From Calycina herbarum (lineage: Eukaryota > Ascomycota > Leotiomycetes > Helotiales > Pezizellaceae): a DNA stretch of 64,000 nucleotides. This document shows positions 10,868-23,988 of this stretch, piece by piece (the stretch's first letter is position 1; each line of letters opens with the position of its first letter). The translations under genes were made by a program, and so were the position numbers. The stretch covers positions 229,736-293,735 of the forward strand of contig LLEY01000074.1 of the NCBI GenBank assembly GCA_001414485.1, given 5' to 3'. The notes under the pieces are model-generated. The model saw only the letters and a program-made list of their open reading frames with translations. It was not told the DNA's origin and made no database searches.

Positions 10868-12177
10868 TGGTCGGTCAAAATCTGGAACACAACTTCGGGT
10901 CAGTTAATCAAAGCGATCACAGATGACTCGATTTTTGCATTGTCTCCAAACTGCAAGCAGCTCGCGTTGCTTGGAGGTCCTAGCGAAGCAATCGTTTTGA
11001 GTCTTGAATCTGGGGATAAGATGCGTCTTTCAGTATCCCAATCAATGGTTAAGTACCTGTCTGCTGATAGGTATACATATAATCGACACGACCATCGTGT
11101 CTTCTTCCCTAGTCACAGGCAACTGGCTGCATTTACAGACAATACTCTTGTGCTCTGGAGCTTTGGGGCGGAAGACAAGCACGATTCAGTAGGCCTAGGA
11201 CATAGCGATGCTGTCACGCTTGTAGTGCTCACTCCCGACGGCAAACAGTTAGCTTCAGCTTCGAATGACAGGATGCTCAAACTCTGGGATGTGAACTCCG
11301 GCAAAGAGACAAAATTGTTTTCAGGCCACACCGGCCCGATTACAGCAATGGCCTTCTCGCCGGATGGAATTCATCTAGTCGCGGCTTCCGCTGACAGTAC
11401 TATCAGACTCTGGCGCACAAACTCAGGGGAGCAGGTAACCAAATTGAGCCAATATTATCGTTTAATCAATAGTGTGGCCTTGTCGCCCGATGGTACCCGG
11501 CTATCATGGGCTTCTTCCAGAGGTGGATCTGGATCTGTGAGATGAAGTGGAGGACAAGTGGCAAAAGCGGTATAATGGGAATCTTTCAGTCAAACATGAA
11601 TACTCAACTATTTAAGGGACTTACTCCTGTCACAGCAATCACTTTCTCTCCTGACGGTCAGAAGCTGGCAGCAGGATCTGGATATGGACCTTTGCGGCTC
11701 TGGGACACTGATTCGAGAAACTTGTTGACAGTACTTGAGACTCACGGCGCAACAATATCTACAATTTCTTTCTTGCCTGACGGGAAGCAACTGGTTGTGG
11801 CATCGACTGATAACGCAATCACACTCTAGGATACAGAATCACTGGTATGGCTGCAGAAAGTTGAGCTACTCGCACCTATTTCAAAATTAAAATTCTCCAG
11901 TGACGGCCAGACTACGGAAATTGATCGAGGAACCCTTGACTTTTCAAGTCTCTTGTCGAATTCCCAAGGATCTAGTCCGAAAGCTCTGGGAAATATATTC
12001 TTTCGAGGCGAGTGGGTATATCGAGACAACCAGCGTCTTCTTTGGCTACCTCCTGAGCACAGAGGGGGATGTTGGGCGGTTAGAGGCAATATAGTTGCGC
12101 TTGGGCATGAGTCTGGTGCAGTTACATTCATAGTGTTTACGCCTGAGAAATGTAATGAGGTTGTTGATTTAGGATGA
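10868..12177 (+). pseudogene. C-terminal remnant of a WD40-repeat NACHT/HET-type gene
   Basis: Successive WD40 blades are readable, for example DGKQLASASNDRMLKLWDV, DGIHLVAASADSTIRLWRT and DGQKLAAGSGYGPLRLWDT. The end (FRGEWVYRDNQRLLWLP...GNIVALGHESGAVTFI) is the typical tail of fungal NACHT-WD40 or HET-WD40 proteins, the STAND receptors of heterokaryon incompatibility and innate-like recognition. It is broken three ways: the reading frame shifts near 11520; a TAG at 11827-11829 replaces the expected Trp of an ITLWDT blade, which a single G-to-A change would explain; and the sequence starts abruptly at a blade (WSVKIWNTTSG, from about 10868) with no start codon or N-terminal NACHT domain, about 130 bp right of the AT-rich relic. 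Clearly a pseudogene fragment. Confidence 0.85.
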
Positions 12178-13579
12178 AGTGTTTTGGCCTTCAAATTTCT
12201 TGAAATGTATATCTACTTGGATATCAATGCGTTTCATAGCTGTTCAATAAAAACTTCATTTGATTTGCGTTTGACGAGAAACATATACAAAGAGATCCCT
12301 CCCAAGTTCCAGATTGTTTGTAAATTGTGTACCTAAAAGTGAGATCCCTTCCACTCTTGAAAGACTTGATACGAACATGTACTCCGGAACGGATAACCAT
12401 CTACCAAAGTAGTATTTTAAACGAGGGCCTGTACCACAAGAATGTCAATATCACCATTTGAACCAACATTCCAAGCAATTGAACCTCAAAAACTTAAAAT
12501 TCCCACTGCTGGTCGCACGTTTGGGCCTTGCCTCTTCAACCAAAGAAGGGACACGTCCTCTTATGCGTCTCGATTGCATGGGGGAATGGGTTTATTAGCT
12601 AATAGCAATTTAGCATTAACCCCATAGAGGTACGTAAGAGAGCTGGACATTGCTCTGCTTACACTTGAATTCCCTTGCATTGTGCGAAACAACCTAGGGT
12701 AATGAAAAGAGTATTTAGGACAACCAAGAAGGCGAGTTCCTCATTCTTCTACTTGTTCTCGTACAATAACTTTCATTACTCTAGACTGTTTCGCACAGTC
12801 GAGGTTCAAAACGCAGTTGGTGTGCTCAGAGCAATTCCCAGCTCTCTTACACACACTAAATTTATTAGTTCCAATGGGAAATGGGGTAAAACTGTTTACT
12901 TTTCGTGTACTTGTTTCTGAGACGTCTGAGAAGTGGAAGAATTGATGACATTCTCTTCCTTGGAGGAAAATATGAAGTAATGGTGCTGGTGCTCGTCGGC
13001 TTAGTGCTTATTCATATACTGAGCAGTGAGTTGTGAATCAGTGGTTCATCATTTATTACCGTTTTCTTTTACCTCCCCTCCTCGCTAGACCTTGGCGAGG
13101 AGGCTAGGAAAACCAAAAATCATTTTTCAAGAGCCCAGTCACTAGTTTAACGAGTAGAGGCTCGAAGTAAAAATGCAAGAAAATGGAAGAAAACAAAAGC
13201 ACAGAAGAGTAATAGAGATGGGGAAAATCTTCCCCCAGAAAGGACAACCAACCCAAAAAGAAAACCAAGTCGCATCTAGTATACACCCGAATCAGGATAT
13301 ATGATACCATTACTCAGCGTGACAGAAGGGCTTATAACAAACATTCTTTATTTATTCCACATCCTATCATCGTAGGCAAAGAATGACTAAAATCTATGCC
13401 CACACATCACTCATCAACCAAACCATCATCATCACATGCATGATCCACTCCCATCAATCATAATAGAAGAACGAACCACCCTGCCATCTAACTATGTACC
13501 TCCCAGCCCTTTAGATATCGCCCATCCCAACCCCTCGGAACGCCTGCAATGAATTGAAATGAGAGTTTATCTTCAATGC
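12178..13579. other. intergenic stretch
   Basis: No gene is supported. The right end, around 13320-13580, is probably the 3' untranslated region of the minus-strand CK2 beta gene. Short open frames at 12442-12627 and 12675-12920 look random. Confidence 0.45.
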
Positions 13580-14655
13580 TCAAGGCCCTGGGCCATATTC
13601 CCCATTTGCTTCAATTGACATTGGACTACCATTATTAGGCCGATGAACTTTTCGCTGGGCTCCCAATGCCGATCTTGGTTGTGTACGTACCCCGTTGTGT
13701 TCCAAGTCATCCTCACTTTCTTCCGCCGTACCATAGATCGAAGCTTCGTCCAGCTCCCGAATATCCAGCGGTCGATTCCTTAGCCATTTCATCCTTGGCC
13801 CACTTCTTGCGCGTTCCGACACCTTAAAGCCGAAGATTTTGGGCTCGTACACCTTGCCTCTGCCAAGCCCAGGTCCCAAGTTTTGTACATTCATGCCATT
13901 TATCTTTTCCTTATCTTCATCACCACCTGATGTGGAACCCCGAGATCCGTGACCAATAGTGTCTGCGCCCTTTTTGCTGATGTCGTAGTCTGGGAATGTG
14001 AGTAAAAATAAAGCTCCAAAGGTTCGACCGAAGAACGCGCCATCAACTGTTTGAAACCGGGAGTTGGGTGGGACATAGACATCCAAGCAAGAAGGGCAGA
14101 AAAGCTTTACTGTGTCTTCGCCTGGAACGTCGGAAAGGCCAACGGGTAAGGTGCGCACGCCTTCGCAGAATGTTCGAGGACAGACGCCAAAGTGCCCCAG
14201 CTCGTACTTTTCAGACATTTGTTGTATGCCAGCGCGCGAACAGATAAAACGCTGGTGAATGAGGCCGTAGAGCATCTCGGCAGAGGATTCGATAATCGAT
14301 AAGTCGGAAGCCATCCGGTGATGTCTTCGCTCGACGGTGGCTCTGCGATTTGTGCGGTCTTCCCCTTCGATAGACTCGTCTCCTTCGTCTTCTTCATCAT
14401 CCTCCTCCTCATCTTCTTCGTCCTCCGGTTCGACGTCCAAGATCATCTAGAGTAGGCGTCAGCGTGCGGACAGGGGAAATTATTCTTAGACCTCACTTCT
14501 AGTGCCTCCTTGTACATGGCAACCTGTGTCTGTAGCCCTGTTAAGTTGAAATCATCTTCTATGAAGTCCTCTGATATCTCTGCAAAATATTCGTGGCCGA
14601 GTAACGAACAAAATGAGGAGATCCAAGACTCGGGCGTGCCAGAGGAGGAAGACAT
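13580..14655 (-). CDS. CKB1: casein kinase 2 regulatory (beta) subunit
   Basis: Two exons (14655-14497, 14446-13580; 50-bp intron GTGAGG...CTCTAG) encode 341 residues. CK2 beta dimerises and docks two catalytic alpha subunits, setting substrate choice of this nuclear and cytosolic Ser/Thr kinase. Seen: the N-terminal SWISSFCSLLGHEYFAEI and the DDFNLTGL signature in exon 1; the acidic loop (residues about 58-83, almost all D/E); the zinc finger CPRTFC...CPSC with cysteines near 142, 147, 170 and 173; and PKIFGFKVSERA with a poorly conserved C-terminal tail. The start at 14655 gives the family-typical MSSSSGTPESW. The splice restores YKEALEMILDVEPEDEE, diagnostic for the family. The 4.2-kb left neighbourhood contains only relics, so there is no functional clustering. 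Confidence 0.95.
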
Positions 14656-16113
14656 CCTAAGAGTGTGTATTTGGGTGATAAAATCAAGCTTCACAGGATT
14701 GATTTGCGGGAGCCTTTTCGAGGTCTGGGATTGCGCGACCCTGTGATCCAATCCAACCTTATGTTGTCGCAATCGCGATCCAAAGACGGTGGGGCTATTG
14801 GTGTTTGTTCAGATCAGATTTCGTGGTAATGGAGAGTTGTTTTTATTTTGAATGAGGGGTCGTTCGAAAGTGGAAACAGGCCTATAGTGGCCCTGGCGGA
14901 GGGAGAAGTCTCGTTGTCTATTACTAGTCAGCTACTATTTCAAGATAATAACCTACCAAGGTGAGCCTACAATGAAAGGTGATGGATGGTGCAATCTGGG
15001 TGAGAAGGTTTGCAGAGAGGGGCTTCACTGCGGGCGCTTCTTGTGACGTGTCTGAGGGCAGCTATGTTTGCTGCAGAGATCTGCGTGCGCTGCGAAGTCG
15101 CAAGGGGAGAGGAACAGAGTCGTGAGGGAGGTGGAGTTTGATTTAAGAGTGAAGCTTCGGAAGGGTTCTTGTGCTGGCCTTGGGCCTGCCTGTGTTGTTG
15201 GTGGCTAAGGTTGACTTGGATTTGCGCGTGGCAGGCTGCGGGCCAAGCCGTAGTAGAGCCGGGGTAGTATTATCCCGTGATTGGCCCCCCTTCACTAAGT
15301 GAAGGGAAAAGTAAAGTCAAATACGCTTGTCTATTTCAGAAAGAAACAATGAAATAATGAGCCCAAAAGTCGCTTACGAAACCATTATTTACTAAAAAAT
15401 CGTCTGGACATTTATTGACAATGTCTGTCTACTGCCGCACTACGATCAGCGTAGGGTTTAAGTAATCTCCCATTTACAAACTTGACCTTTGTCGAAAATC
15501 TGTACAGAGGTATTTATTATATTTACATGAACTATATTGGCCAACTACTTCTTATTCTAGAATCTATTTAGTATAATTTAATATTCATCCTAAATATTGG
15601 AACACGTAAGTATAGGGTGCACTGAGAACATAAAATCATGAGAATGAAATAGTATGAAATTCATAAAATGAGAGTGGTATTGACTCTAAGAAATAAATGA
15701 AGCTTAAAAGTGCCAGAGCCCAAGATTTGAAGAAGTAAAAAGTCGTTAAGCTGGTAACAAAAGAAAATAAGAAGAAAAAAGCCAACAATAGCAGAATACG
15801 AAAATTCCATGATTGCCCAAAAAGTAAAGAAGCCCAAAATCAAAGAGTGCAGTTACCAAAAGAAGAAGAAATAAAAGACCAAAAGACAGAAGAGAAGATA
15901 TGAAAGATAAGAAATGAAAGTTAAAGAACACAATACAAAGGTATATCAGAAACAAAACATAAACAAGAACTTCTAAACGAGCGTCCTCTGAAACCAAATA
16001 AATTCATGCAATGAGTGAATATCCCAAGCCAATAAAGAAAAAAATAGAAGAGAAAAAATAGAAGAAATTTAGTCGCACGTACCCTCGCTAATGGCGCTCA
16101 TCATCTTGGGATA
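14656..16113. other. intergenic region with a purine-rich tract at about 15650-16080
   Basis: The left part carries the CK2 beta promoter. From about 15650 to 16080 the plus strand is strongly A/G-rich with many AAGAA runs. Long minus-strand open frames there (15661-15997) encode only Phe/Leu-rich low-complexity sequence caused by this bias, so I do not call them genes. This tract adjoins the end of the minus-strand regulator gene and is probably its pyrimidine-rich 3' untranslated region. Confidence 0.45.
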
Positions 16114-19022
16114 TCACCAGGCGATAACGGTCTCTCTCTCATCCCTCGTTCCATCACCATTTAACAAGGCTTTCTCGCATCGAACCTTGATATATCGATC
16201 GGCGATGTGGTAATCGACAAGTGTTAATCGAACTCGGTTTTCTTCCGGCATAACCCAGTGTGTGTTCTGGCTTGCTCGTGATCCTGCTCTTGATCTTTGA
16301 GTTTGCATACCAAGAAACATCCCAGTTTGTCCGGGATCTAAGTATTCGTTGACTCCCATTGTGTCCATTCTATCGGGGGTGTTTGATATTTCGCTTCCAA
16401 ACTCCCATTGACCTTGTAGATTCGAACCGGAATTAGGATCCATAAATTGGTATTGGTCGGCAGACATTCTTTGCGTTTCGGGGACCCTCGCCATATGTGG
16501 TCCAAGTTGGGGAAGAGAAAGTCCCTCCTCTTCCCACGCTGTGACCCAGCGACTAATTCGTGCGCTCAAAACAGCATCCCACATCCCTTCTTGTCTTGGA
16601 TTCGAGAATAAAAGATCCAATGCTTCACGTCTAACCACTGGATCTCGACATTTGGTGGCGGTAAAGTGAAGTGCAGGAATAATTCCAGCATCGAGACTGA
16701 ATCGTGGCATTCGTGGTAGTTGGGTCAATTCTCGCGAAACCGTTAACAACCCGCATGTACTGACAATATATTTAAACTCCGGGAGGAAAGAATCGTAAAC
16801 CATTTCTGAGTCTTCTGGCACGATAGCTAAAACAATGGCTGTACATTTCTGATACAGGGAGATGACAAGAGCAGCGGGATTCACGACCGTGCCATCAAGC
16901 TGAATTGCTCCATCGAGAAATGGTCGAAAAGCGGAATCAAAAGCGGCCAATTGATGTCTCCAGAATATGACTTGATTGTCAATATAGTTTTGAGAGTCGG
17001 TTGTCTCTGGTGCAAAGTTTCGGTTGAAGAGAACACGGCGATAAAACTGCAAAGCTCGATCCATGAGATGATCCCAGCAGCGGTGCGCTATGTGGAAGTT
17101 TGTGAACGAATTTGGGATTGGAATGTGGTGAACATGTTGCACGTCCCAAATCAACGGAGGAATAGAGGGTGCAATCCCAAAGAAGAGACCATGCCCATCA
17201 AGACGCACGAAGGTCTGCACCAAAATATCTTCGAGTACGAGGTCATTCTGCAAAAGTGGCGGGCTAGGGTCTCGCGAGAATATTGGTCTCTGCGTACTAG
17301 AGGAAGGCATTTGAGCTGAAGGGAGCGAGAATGAAGGAGATCGAGAAGGGGTAGTTCCTAAGATGGGTGACGAGGTCACTGAAGCCGATCGACTAGAAGC
17401 CAGATTTTCGTTGCTTTGACTTGACCATCGCCAATTGGGACTGGGCGCATTACTAGGTAAAGCGTTCAAATAATCCTTTGGTGAGTAATTGAGATTCTCA
17501 TGACTGAGGCGCAATCCAGCTCTTGAAGAACCATACAACATCTCTTCAGAATATGGATGCGAAATCCCGAGCCCAAAAGAGCTGCTAAAATCCGGAGAAG
17601 GTGCTTGAATGCCAATTTCAGGTTGTGGAATGCTCTCCGCCTCAAGATATTCCTGAATGTGTGCGGTTATAGGTGATTCGTTTGCAAAGCCTCCGCTATT
17701 TAATTGATTCTGGAGGATTGGCGGAAGTGGTACTGGGTATGTGGAAGCCCTGCGGAGGTTGGTTGGAGATTGTCGAGTCGGAGAAAGCATTGTTGGATTT
17801 CCACCATAGTAACTTTTCAACATTTTGAGCCCTCCGTAGGTTTGCTGAATACAAGAGACGTAGCTCCCTTGAAAAATTTCAAAACAGATGAAGAGCAGAC
17901 AAGTTATGAGCGCATTCCTCAATTGTGGTGATCCTGATGAGGAGATATATTGTTTCAATGCTTGGATTGCCTTGAGATGCTGCAGAACCGCCTGTTCGTG
18001 GTGTTTCTGGTCGACTGTCTGTATTATGTTGACCTTGAGATTTGGAGGAGGGGCATTATCCAAGCTTTTTGTGAGAGCACCGAGAGCTATCACCGCGTGC
18101 CGAACAGCGCTCAGATTATGACTTTCCTGCAGAACAAGTCGGGTCCAGAAATGGCTGCTGGGAGTACCATCGAAAAATCCAGAAAGAGCATGAACAGTTC
18201 TCTCGGAAAACACTTGAAAGTAGCGACTCTCGTCTTCTGTGTCATGAACAGAAACGCTGGGATTATACATTCCAATTGAAGGGGTTCGAGGTCGAATATT
18301 GCTTAGGGCCCGGTTCTGTGTTTGCTCAGGGAGATAGCCGTCGCATTTGCGACCAAACTTCTGGCACCTAATATTCCATTATGAGCCCTCAAAAACTATT
18401 TTTCTTGATAAAAGTCACGTACCTAATACATTCTGGCTTGGTTTCATCACACTTGACCCTGCGAGTCTATGAAATGTGTTAGTCTTGCTAAAGTCGTCTC
18501 AAAATGAGGTGCTGTTCTCGATAGTCGCTAAACCCGCAAGATATTCCCATTTCTCGAAGAAAACATTGACGAGGATATGTTCCCGAAAAGCAGACCTGAA
18601 GAAGGAAAAGAACACACCAGGTGCACGCCAATTCTTTGAAGTTTGGGGTTGAAAAAATGATGACCTACCTTGCAAGTGATACATCCAGACTTGACTTTGG
18701 GCTTGCTAGCACGACCCCTCTTCCCAGGTTTTCCTTCACGTTCAACAGATGGTCGACGATATAGCTCGGTCGGTGTTTGTTGACTTGGGGATAAATATGG
18801 AGAAGGTGATTTTGGGGCTTTTGGTTGATCCATTGGAATAGATTTCGATGCAAGTGTTGAGAGACGACAAAGGAGTTGTGGGGTGATGATATGCGAAATG
18901 GATAAGCTGGGAGGCAATACTCGGGACAAGGGCGTACAAGTGCCGGAAGAGTTGCTTGAATGTGACCTGCTTGTTGATGATGCTGCAACTGATATCGAAC
19001 CCAAGAAATTTGAGGAATCCAT
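16114..19022 (-). CDS. Zn2Cys6 fungal transcription factor
   Basis: Three exons (19022-18669, 18466-18423, 18367-16114) encode 883 residues. The 44-bp middle exon completes the binuclear zinc cluster: CITCK ends exon 1, TRRVKCDETKPECIR comes mostly from exon 2, and CQKFGRKC opens exon 3, giving C-x2-C-x6-C-x6-C-x2-C-x6-C (residues about 114-141). A basic stretch (GKRGRASKPKVK) precedes it. The long C-terminal part matches the general layout of fungal regulators, with a SRYFQVFSERT start, a Ser/Pro-rich middle (about residues 330-510) and a GMWDAVLSARISRWVTAWEEEG helix near the end. The first intron is 202 bp, long for this window. The start at 19022 gives MDSSNFLG; an in-frame ATG at 19070 is possible. 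Target genes cannot be inferred. Confidence 0.9.
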
Positions 19023-22000
19023 ATTGTAATAAATAATCGAAACTTGTCGATATTTCTGATGGTATATCAAAAAGTCTGGCGTTGAAATGAAAGAAGTCCA
19101 GTCGAACGGCGCCCCCGAAAGAAAAAGCCTTGTGGACTCTCCACAAAAGGCTATGTAGGTACCTGAGCCCTGTATCGATCATTATCCAGTAGAGTACGAT
19201 GATAGTAATGGGTCTGTTCGCTCGGGTAACAAGGGTAGACAAGACACCTAGCAGCCTCATTATCGTAGACATGAAATACAAGGCCACTGTTAGCAGTATT
19301 TGGCAGGTGAGCGCTACTCCGTATTTACCATGGGACCTTCGAGTTGCTGGGGTTGCTGAGCATCTCCCATGTAATTTACCATGTGGGTGTTGGTACCGGC
19401 GTCCCTGGAGCAAATCACTGGCCGCGGGGAGAAAAATATCCCTGAACCAAGTGTGGCACTCCTCCCAGGGAAAGGGGGAGGAGTGGCTGAGGAAGCCAAA
19501 CCTCGACTAATGTCCTTGTCAGAACCGCCTCAGACATGAAAGAGGCGCCTAGAAGGGAATTCGACGAGGGTTTGCCTCGAGCCACAGTTCAACCCAGCAT
19601 GGAACCCCCATCAGATCAGCCCTGTGGTTTCAATGTAGCGTCTTGGCCGCTGACGGATGCTCCATTCCTTGTGAATTATTTTCCACGGACCCCAAAAACG
19701 GAGAAATCAGCACAATACATATGGATAGCGTTATCTGGAGAAAAGTGGGACAGCCACAGTGAGCACACTTGTCATGACATACCCGTTTCTGTCTGACGAC
19801 CTGAACGTATATCGCAGAAATAGTCCATTGTGCTGTTGAGAACTCATGATACTCCGTATCCGTATGAATCATAGAGAACTGCATAATGCTCGTATGAATT
19901 GAAGGCAAAGTGATTTCTCAATTGCTAGTGGTTGGTGACGGTGAGGGGTGATGTCTGCGGGCTGCAGAGGAGCGGCGACGTCTCTCGCTTCTGTCCAGGG
20001 GTAAGGAAAAACTCGTTTGGATTGGTTAAAAGTACGACGCCTTGGTTGGGATTTCTCGCTTACTCCACAAGGAGGCACAAGAGGACAAAAGCGGCACCGC
20101 TTGCGAATGTTTTGCATATGTAGCATTAGTAAGGAAGGCGGAACCTAACTTGGAACCGAGTCACCAACAGACATTGCCCTAGTTGCACCATGAATCGATG
20201 CAGATGGGATGATGGTAACCTCTCTAGCAAATACGGATTACTTTGTACAATGTTTGGATTTTAGATTTTTGACGCATGGAACAAATACAATACTGATTGA
20301 TTTTTACGTAAGCTAATGCTCGTACCTAATTTGCTCCGGTCGTTGCTGTAGGAGTTAGGTAACCAGATTTTGTCCCTGCTCTCCTTTGCTGGTGCCGCTT
20401 TCCACCCACCCGTTTGCTCCTTCCGAGCGGTATTTTATCGGTTGATTCTCGTTTCTCGTTTCTCTCAACGACACCGCGTTTTCTACTCGTCAATATCATA
20501 CCTCCATGGCCTCCCCACGCAGAACCCATATGGCACAAGGCTCTCTTCCACAATATGGAAGACCCAGCTTTTGCCAGTATCAGAATCTCCTCTACGAGTA
20601 GGTTACAGATTGGCGAGTTTGCTGCGCACCCCATTCGAACTGTCATTTCCACAGACAAGGTTAAAGCGCAGCACATCCATCCCATATCGTGGAAACATGC
20701 ATTGTGGAAGCGGGAGCAGGGGAGAACGTGAGAGAGCCACCACCAAACCTCCTCAGGGGTGGAAGTGCTAGGCACACTAGCCACAGTGGCTGGTGAGATA
20801 AACCTATGGCGCTCGTTCAGTGGCCAGTTTTCGAAACATGGACTGAAGCTTTTGATGGAGGTAAATGTGCTGGCTCCAATAATCGACTTCTTCCATCTCA
20901 TCAAATGCAGATTGGGGATACGGATAATCTGCTCACAATCTAGCCCCCTGATGTGTTTTTTGGTTGCACTCGGTCCCCTACAAACTATTGATTTTCGAGG
21001 TGTGCTCTGCAGTAATTTTGCTGACCATGCTTCTCAGAATCCTCTAATTCCGGTCAGACCGCTCAATAAATATACATGAAATTACAGATGTACCAATTCA
21101 TACAACCAAGCATTCACCCCTCAATCAATTGCTCTCCATTCGCCAAATTGAGCTTCATTAATACCCTTCAGGAAGAATGTGCGGAACCTGAGAAGTAGCA
21201 ACTTACAATTACCTTGAATATTTTTTGCGACCCCAAAGTCTGCGCGTGTCTTTCCTTAACTGGACTAGACGCCCTATGCAGTCAAGACCTTGCCATTTCG
21301 TCATGCGACCTTGCCTACTCCTCCATAGTTGTAGGGCTGATGAAATGCAGAACCGGGGCGTGGCATCACAAAACAAATCACACCCTTGCCCTCTCCCAAT
21401 GTTAACGTCAGAGCTCTAATTTGCTGTCTACATGCATTTACGGCTGCGGACTTTAATCTACTTTAGAGTTGGGCCGAATAAACCGAAAGCCGCTCTCACC
21501 AATCAAACAAATTTCTAATGGTGAGCACGCCCCTGGAGAGTGATCATGGACGGCTCATGGAATGTCAGAGGGAGTCGGAATTTTGAGACCCGGTGGAAAA
21601 TATCATCAAGGTACGTCACACGGCGTGAGTACCTAAAGATTCCGTCCTCACAAAATCTTAGCTCAGTGACTCCGAGTCTCCGAGCGGGTTTGGGTATACA
21701 AGGTAGACCATACACTTGACCTCAATGGTATAGGTAGATTGCCGCGACCCAAGAGATTGGATTCGCTTCTTGCTCTTCAACAGGATGGCATTGGACGACA
21801 AGGTAAAAAGTCGCCGCTGAGAATGACCAAAATAGCTTATGGGGAATCTTTCCCCCGACCGAGTAGCGAGCTTCTAACCTTTTTGTCTAGTAATCGTGTT
21901 TTACAGTATAACGGAAAATAGAGTCTCCCTTATTGTGGGGGTCAATTCTTCAATGTCGGTCGCTTAAAGCCTATCTCATCATGACTGTGTAACCCTTTCT

Positions 22001-23988
22001 GATGGGGAATCATTCCCAATACCCGAATTTCGGTCCCGAAATCCGATCATATCGATGATAAAAGTTTTGTTTTGTTTTAAGACATGAGGTAGGTCCGTAG
22101 CTGGCTGCAAAAAGAACTTCAAGGTGAGATGCATCCTTCGAGTATGCTGGGCTTTTGGCAACAAAGGTAGCCAAGCATGCTGATATTCTCCCATGTTCTG
22201 GGAGAAAAATAATTACAATCTCCTTGATTCTCCTTCTTACATAAGATGGGTGTTGGAAATTGAAGGTGTAAATGTTCCCTATCTCGCAATCGCCTCTACA
22301 TAACAGATCCTGCTACACTTAACAGGAATATTGCTGACGTTTCACAGATATGACCTGGAACCGTTTCACGGCTCAAAGGCAGATTTGCAAAATAGATGCC
22401 CTTTTTTCTAATCTTCTCACTTAATCTTTGAGAATCAGTCTATGTTGGGCGTTTTGAGACGAAATTGAGCCACAGGTCAAGCCACATGTGGCAGCGGGAT
22501 GCACAGCCACGCCAGATTCTGGGTTTGGTGAGCGGCTTCCCCGGGTTCAACAAGGTCAGATATCCCACCATCTCGATGCCACGCTTCATGTTGTCATACT
22601 TCTAAGTGGTAATACTTGCCGGTTCTCGAACTGCCTGTTTTTGCCCAAAGAAGATTTGAAACGAAACACACCCCGAATTGGGACAGTTAGATCATCCCGG
22701 ATGGGTAAAACACACGGCCATAGACATTGGCGCTTATGTTATCTCATCACACTAGAGCATAGGAGTCTTATCCTAATTGATGGAAATTGGACTACGATTA
22801 TTCACACCCTCCGAAATATGCATACATCTCCTCGAGCGTGGTAATTGGTCTATCGCAACGTCAAACAACACGTCAGATTCTCTTTATCACACACACACTT
22901 AGGATTTTCTACGAAACTCTTACTTCTCTCATCACCGCCTGTTAATGGAAAATGCATTTCTAGATGCTGTTTCTAGTTAGTTTACAATCACTTTTAGGCA
23001 CCCCAGAATATTCTTTGAGAATGATACCTTTTTATAGGTACCATCTTTACATACGATACCCGGGCGTTGGTTGGTTGGCTTTTACGCAACCATCTCCACA
23101 TTGGGAATTGAAGAAGGAATTGAAGACACGTGATGGTACACTCTCGGCCAGTCATATTGCGGGAATGGCAAATTGTCAGAATGCGAGTTTTCACAGTGGT
23201 ATGTTACATCCCCGAATCCCAAGGAGTCTTGTTCCATTTCACTCGTCTCTGTCCGTATTAAGAACCCCCCGACGGTTCATAGAAAACACCTTGGTACCCA
23301 AGTGGACCCGGGTCACATTACACGCCGCATGTACTTAATAAGTCACAAACGTTAGTACGAGGGCCAAGAATGATCCCCTGTCGTAGGTTAAAAATGCTAA
23401 AAGTTTTATGTTAAGCTTTTCTTGGGAAGATCTTATCAAGGCTGTGCTGTGCTACTTAGAGCCGCTGCATATTCGGCATCGGCAGCAAAGCCGGCGATCT
23501 GACATCTTACCGAGGCAGATTTTTGTTCAAGAGCCCAACAAGTTTCCCCCAATTCTCAAGCAAGCCATGCAAGCTCGAGGTGCCGCTCGCTTACTTGTGG
23601 TGTGAGATCCGATCAGGGGACTCAGAACCTTGTTTTTCGGGGTTATTATTTCGAATACCTAGTTATGGTGATCTTGCTTTTCTTCTTCCATGATCGCGAT
23701 CTGGGTCAGGGTCGTGTAATGAAAAGGCAGATTTTGTACCTCTCTTGCTTGCTTTATTGTTTCAAGTTTCTCAGCTAATTTTCTAGCTGAGGAATCAACA
23801 CGAGATTGTTGGTAATAAGTTTTTTTCGGGTGAAGCTCGCTTTTTCTTTATTTGACCCCGCAATGACGCCAATAAGCGAATATAAAGCATACTAGGTCTG
23901 ATGCTACCCCAACTCCTCAACTACACAACTGTCTCTGATCATCTGGGAACTCTCAATACAAGAAACTTCATTCTCTCACCTCATTAAG
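19023..23988. other. gene-poor 5-kb stretch
   Basis: No coding sequence with recognisable domain, splice pattern or protein-like composition was found on either strand. The longest frames (20326-20904 minus; 20370-21079 plus, overlapping) conflict with one another and look random. The left edge carries the zinc-cluster regulator's promoter; the right edge carries that of the DOPA-dioxygenase-like gene. An unrecognised small multi-exon or lineage-specific gene cannot be excluded. Confidence 0.4.
23881..23887 (+). promoter_or_regulatory. TATA box of the DOPA-dioxygenase-like gene
   Basis: TATAAAG lies 102-108 bases before the ATG at 23989 and is followed by a pyrimidine- and A-rich leader ending AAGATGG. 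The spacing fits a fungal TATA promoter with a leader of roughly 70 bases. Confidence 0.45.

Noticed and set aside
15661..15997. Minus-strand hydrophobic frames resembling membrane proteins
   Set aside because: Phe/Leu richness is an artefact of the purine-rich plus strand; two different frames show the same bias.
18742..19413. 223-residue minus-strand frame with hydrophobic segments
   Set aside because: Its coding part overlaps the first exon of the zinc-cluster gene in another frame, and the rest is promoter-like.
20326..20904. 192-residue minus-strand frame opposite several plus-strand frames
   Set aside because: Both strands are open by chance here; no domain, splice pattern or plausible start context supports either.
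22480..22570. CCCCGGGTTCAACAAGG, resembling a tRNA B box
   Set aside because: The trailing bases do not fit a T-arm and no upstream A box or acceptor stem pairs with it.
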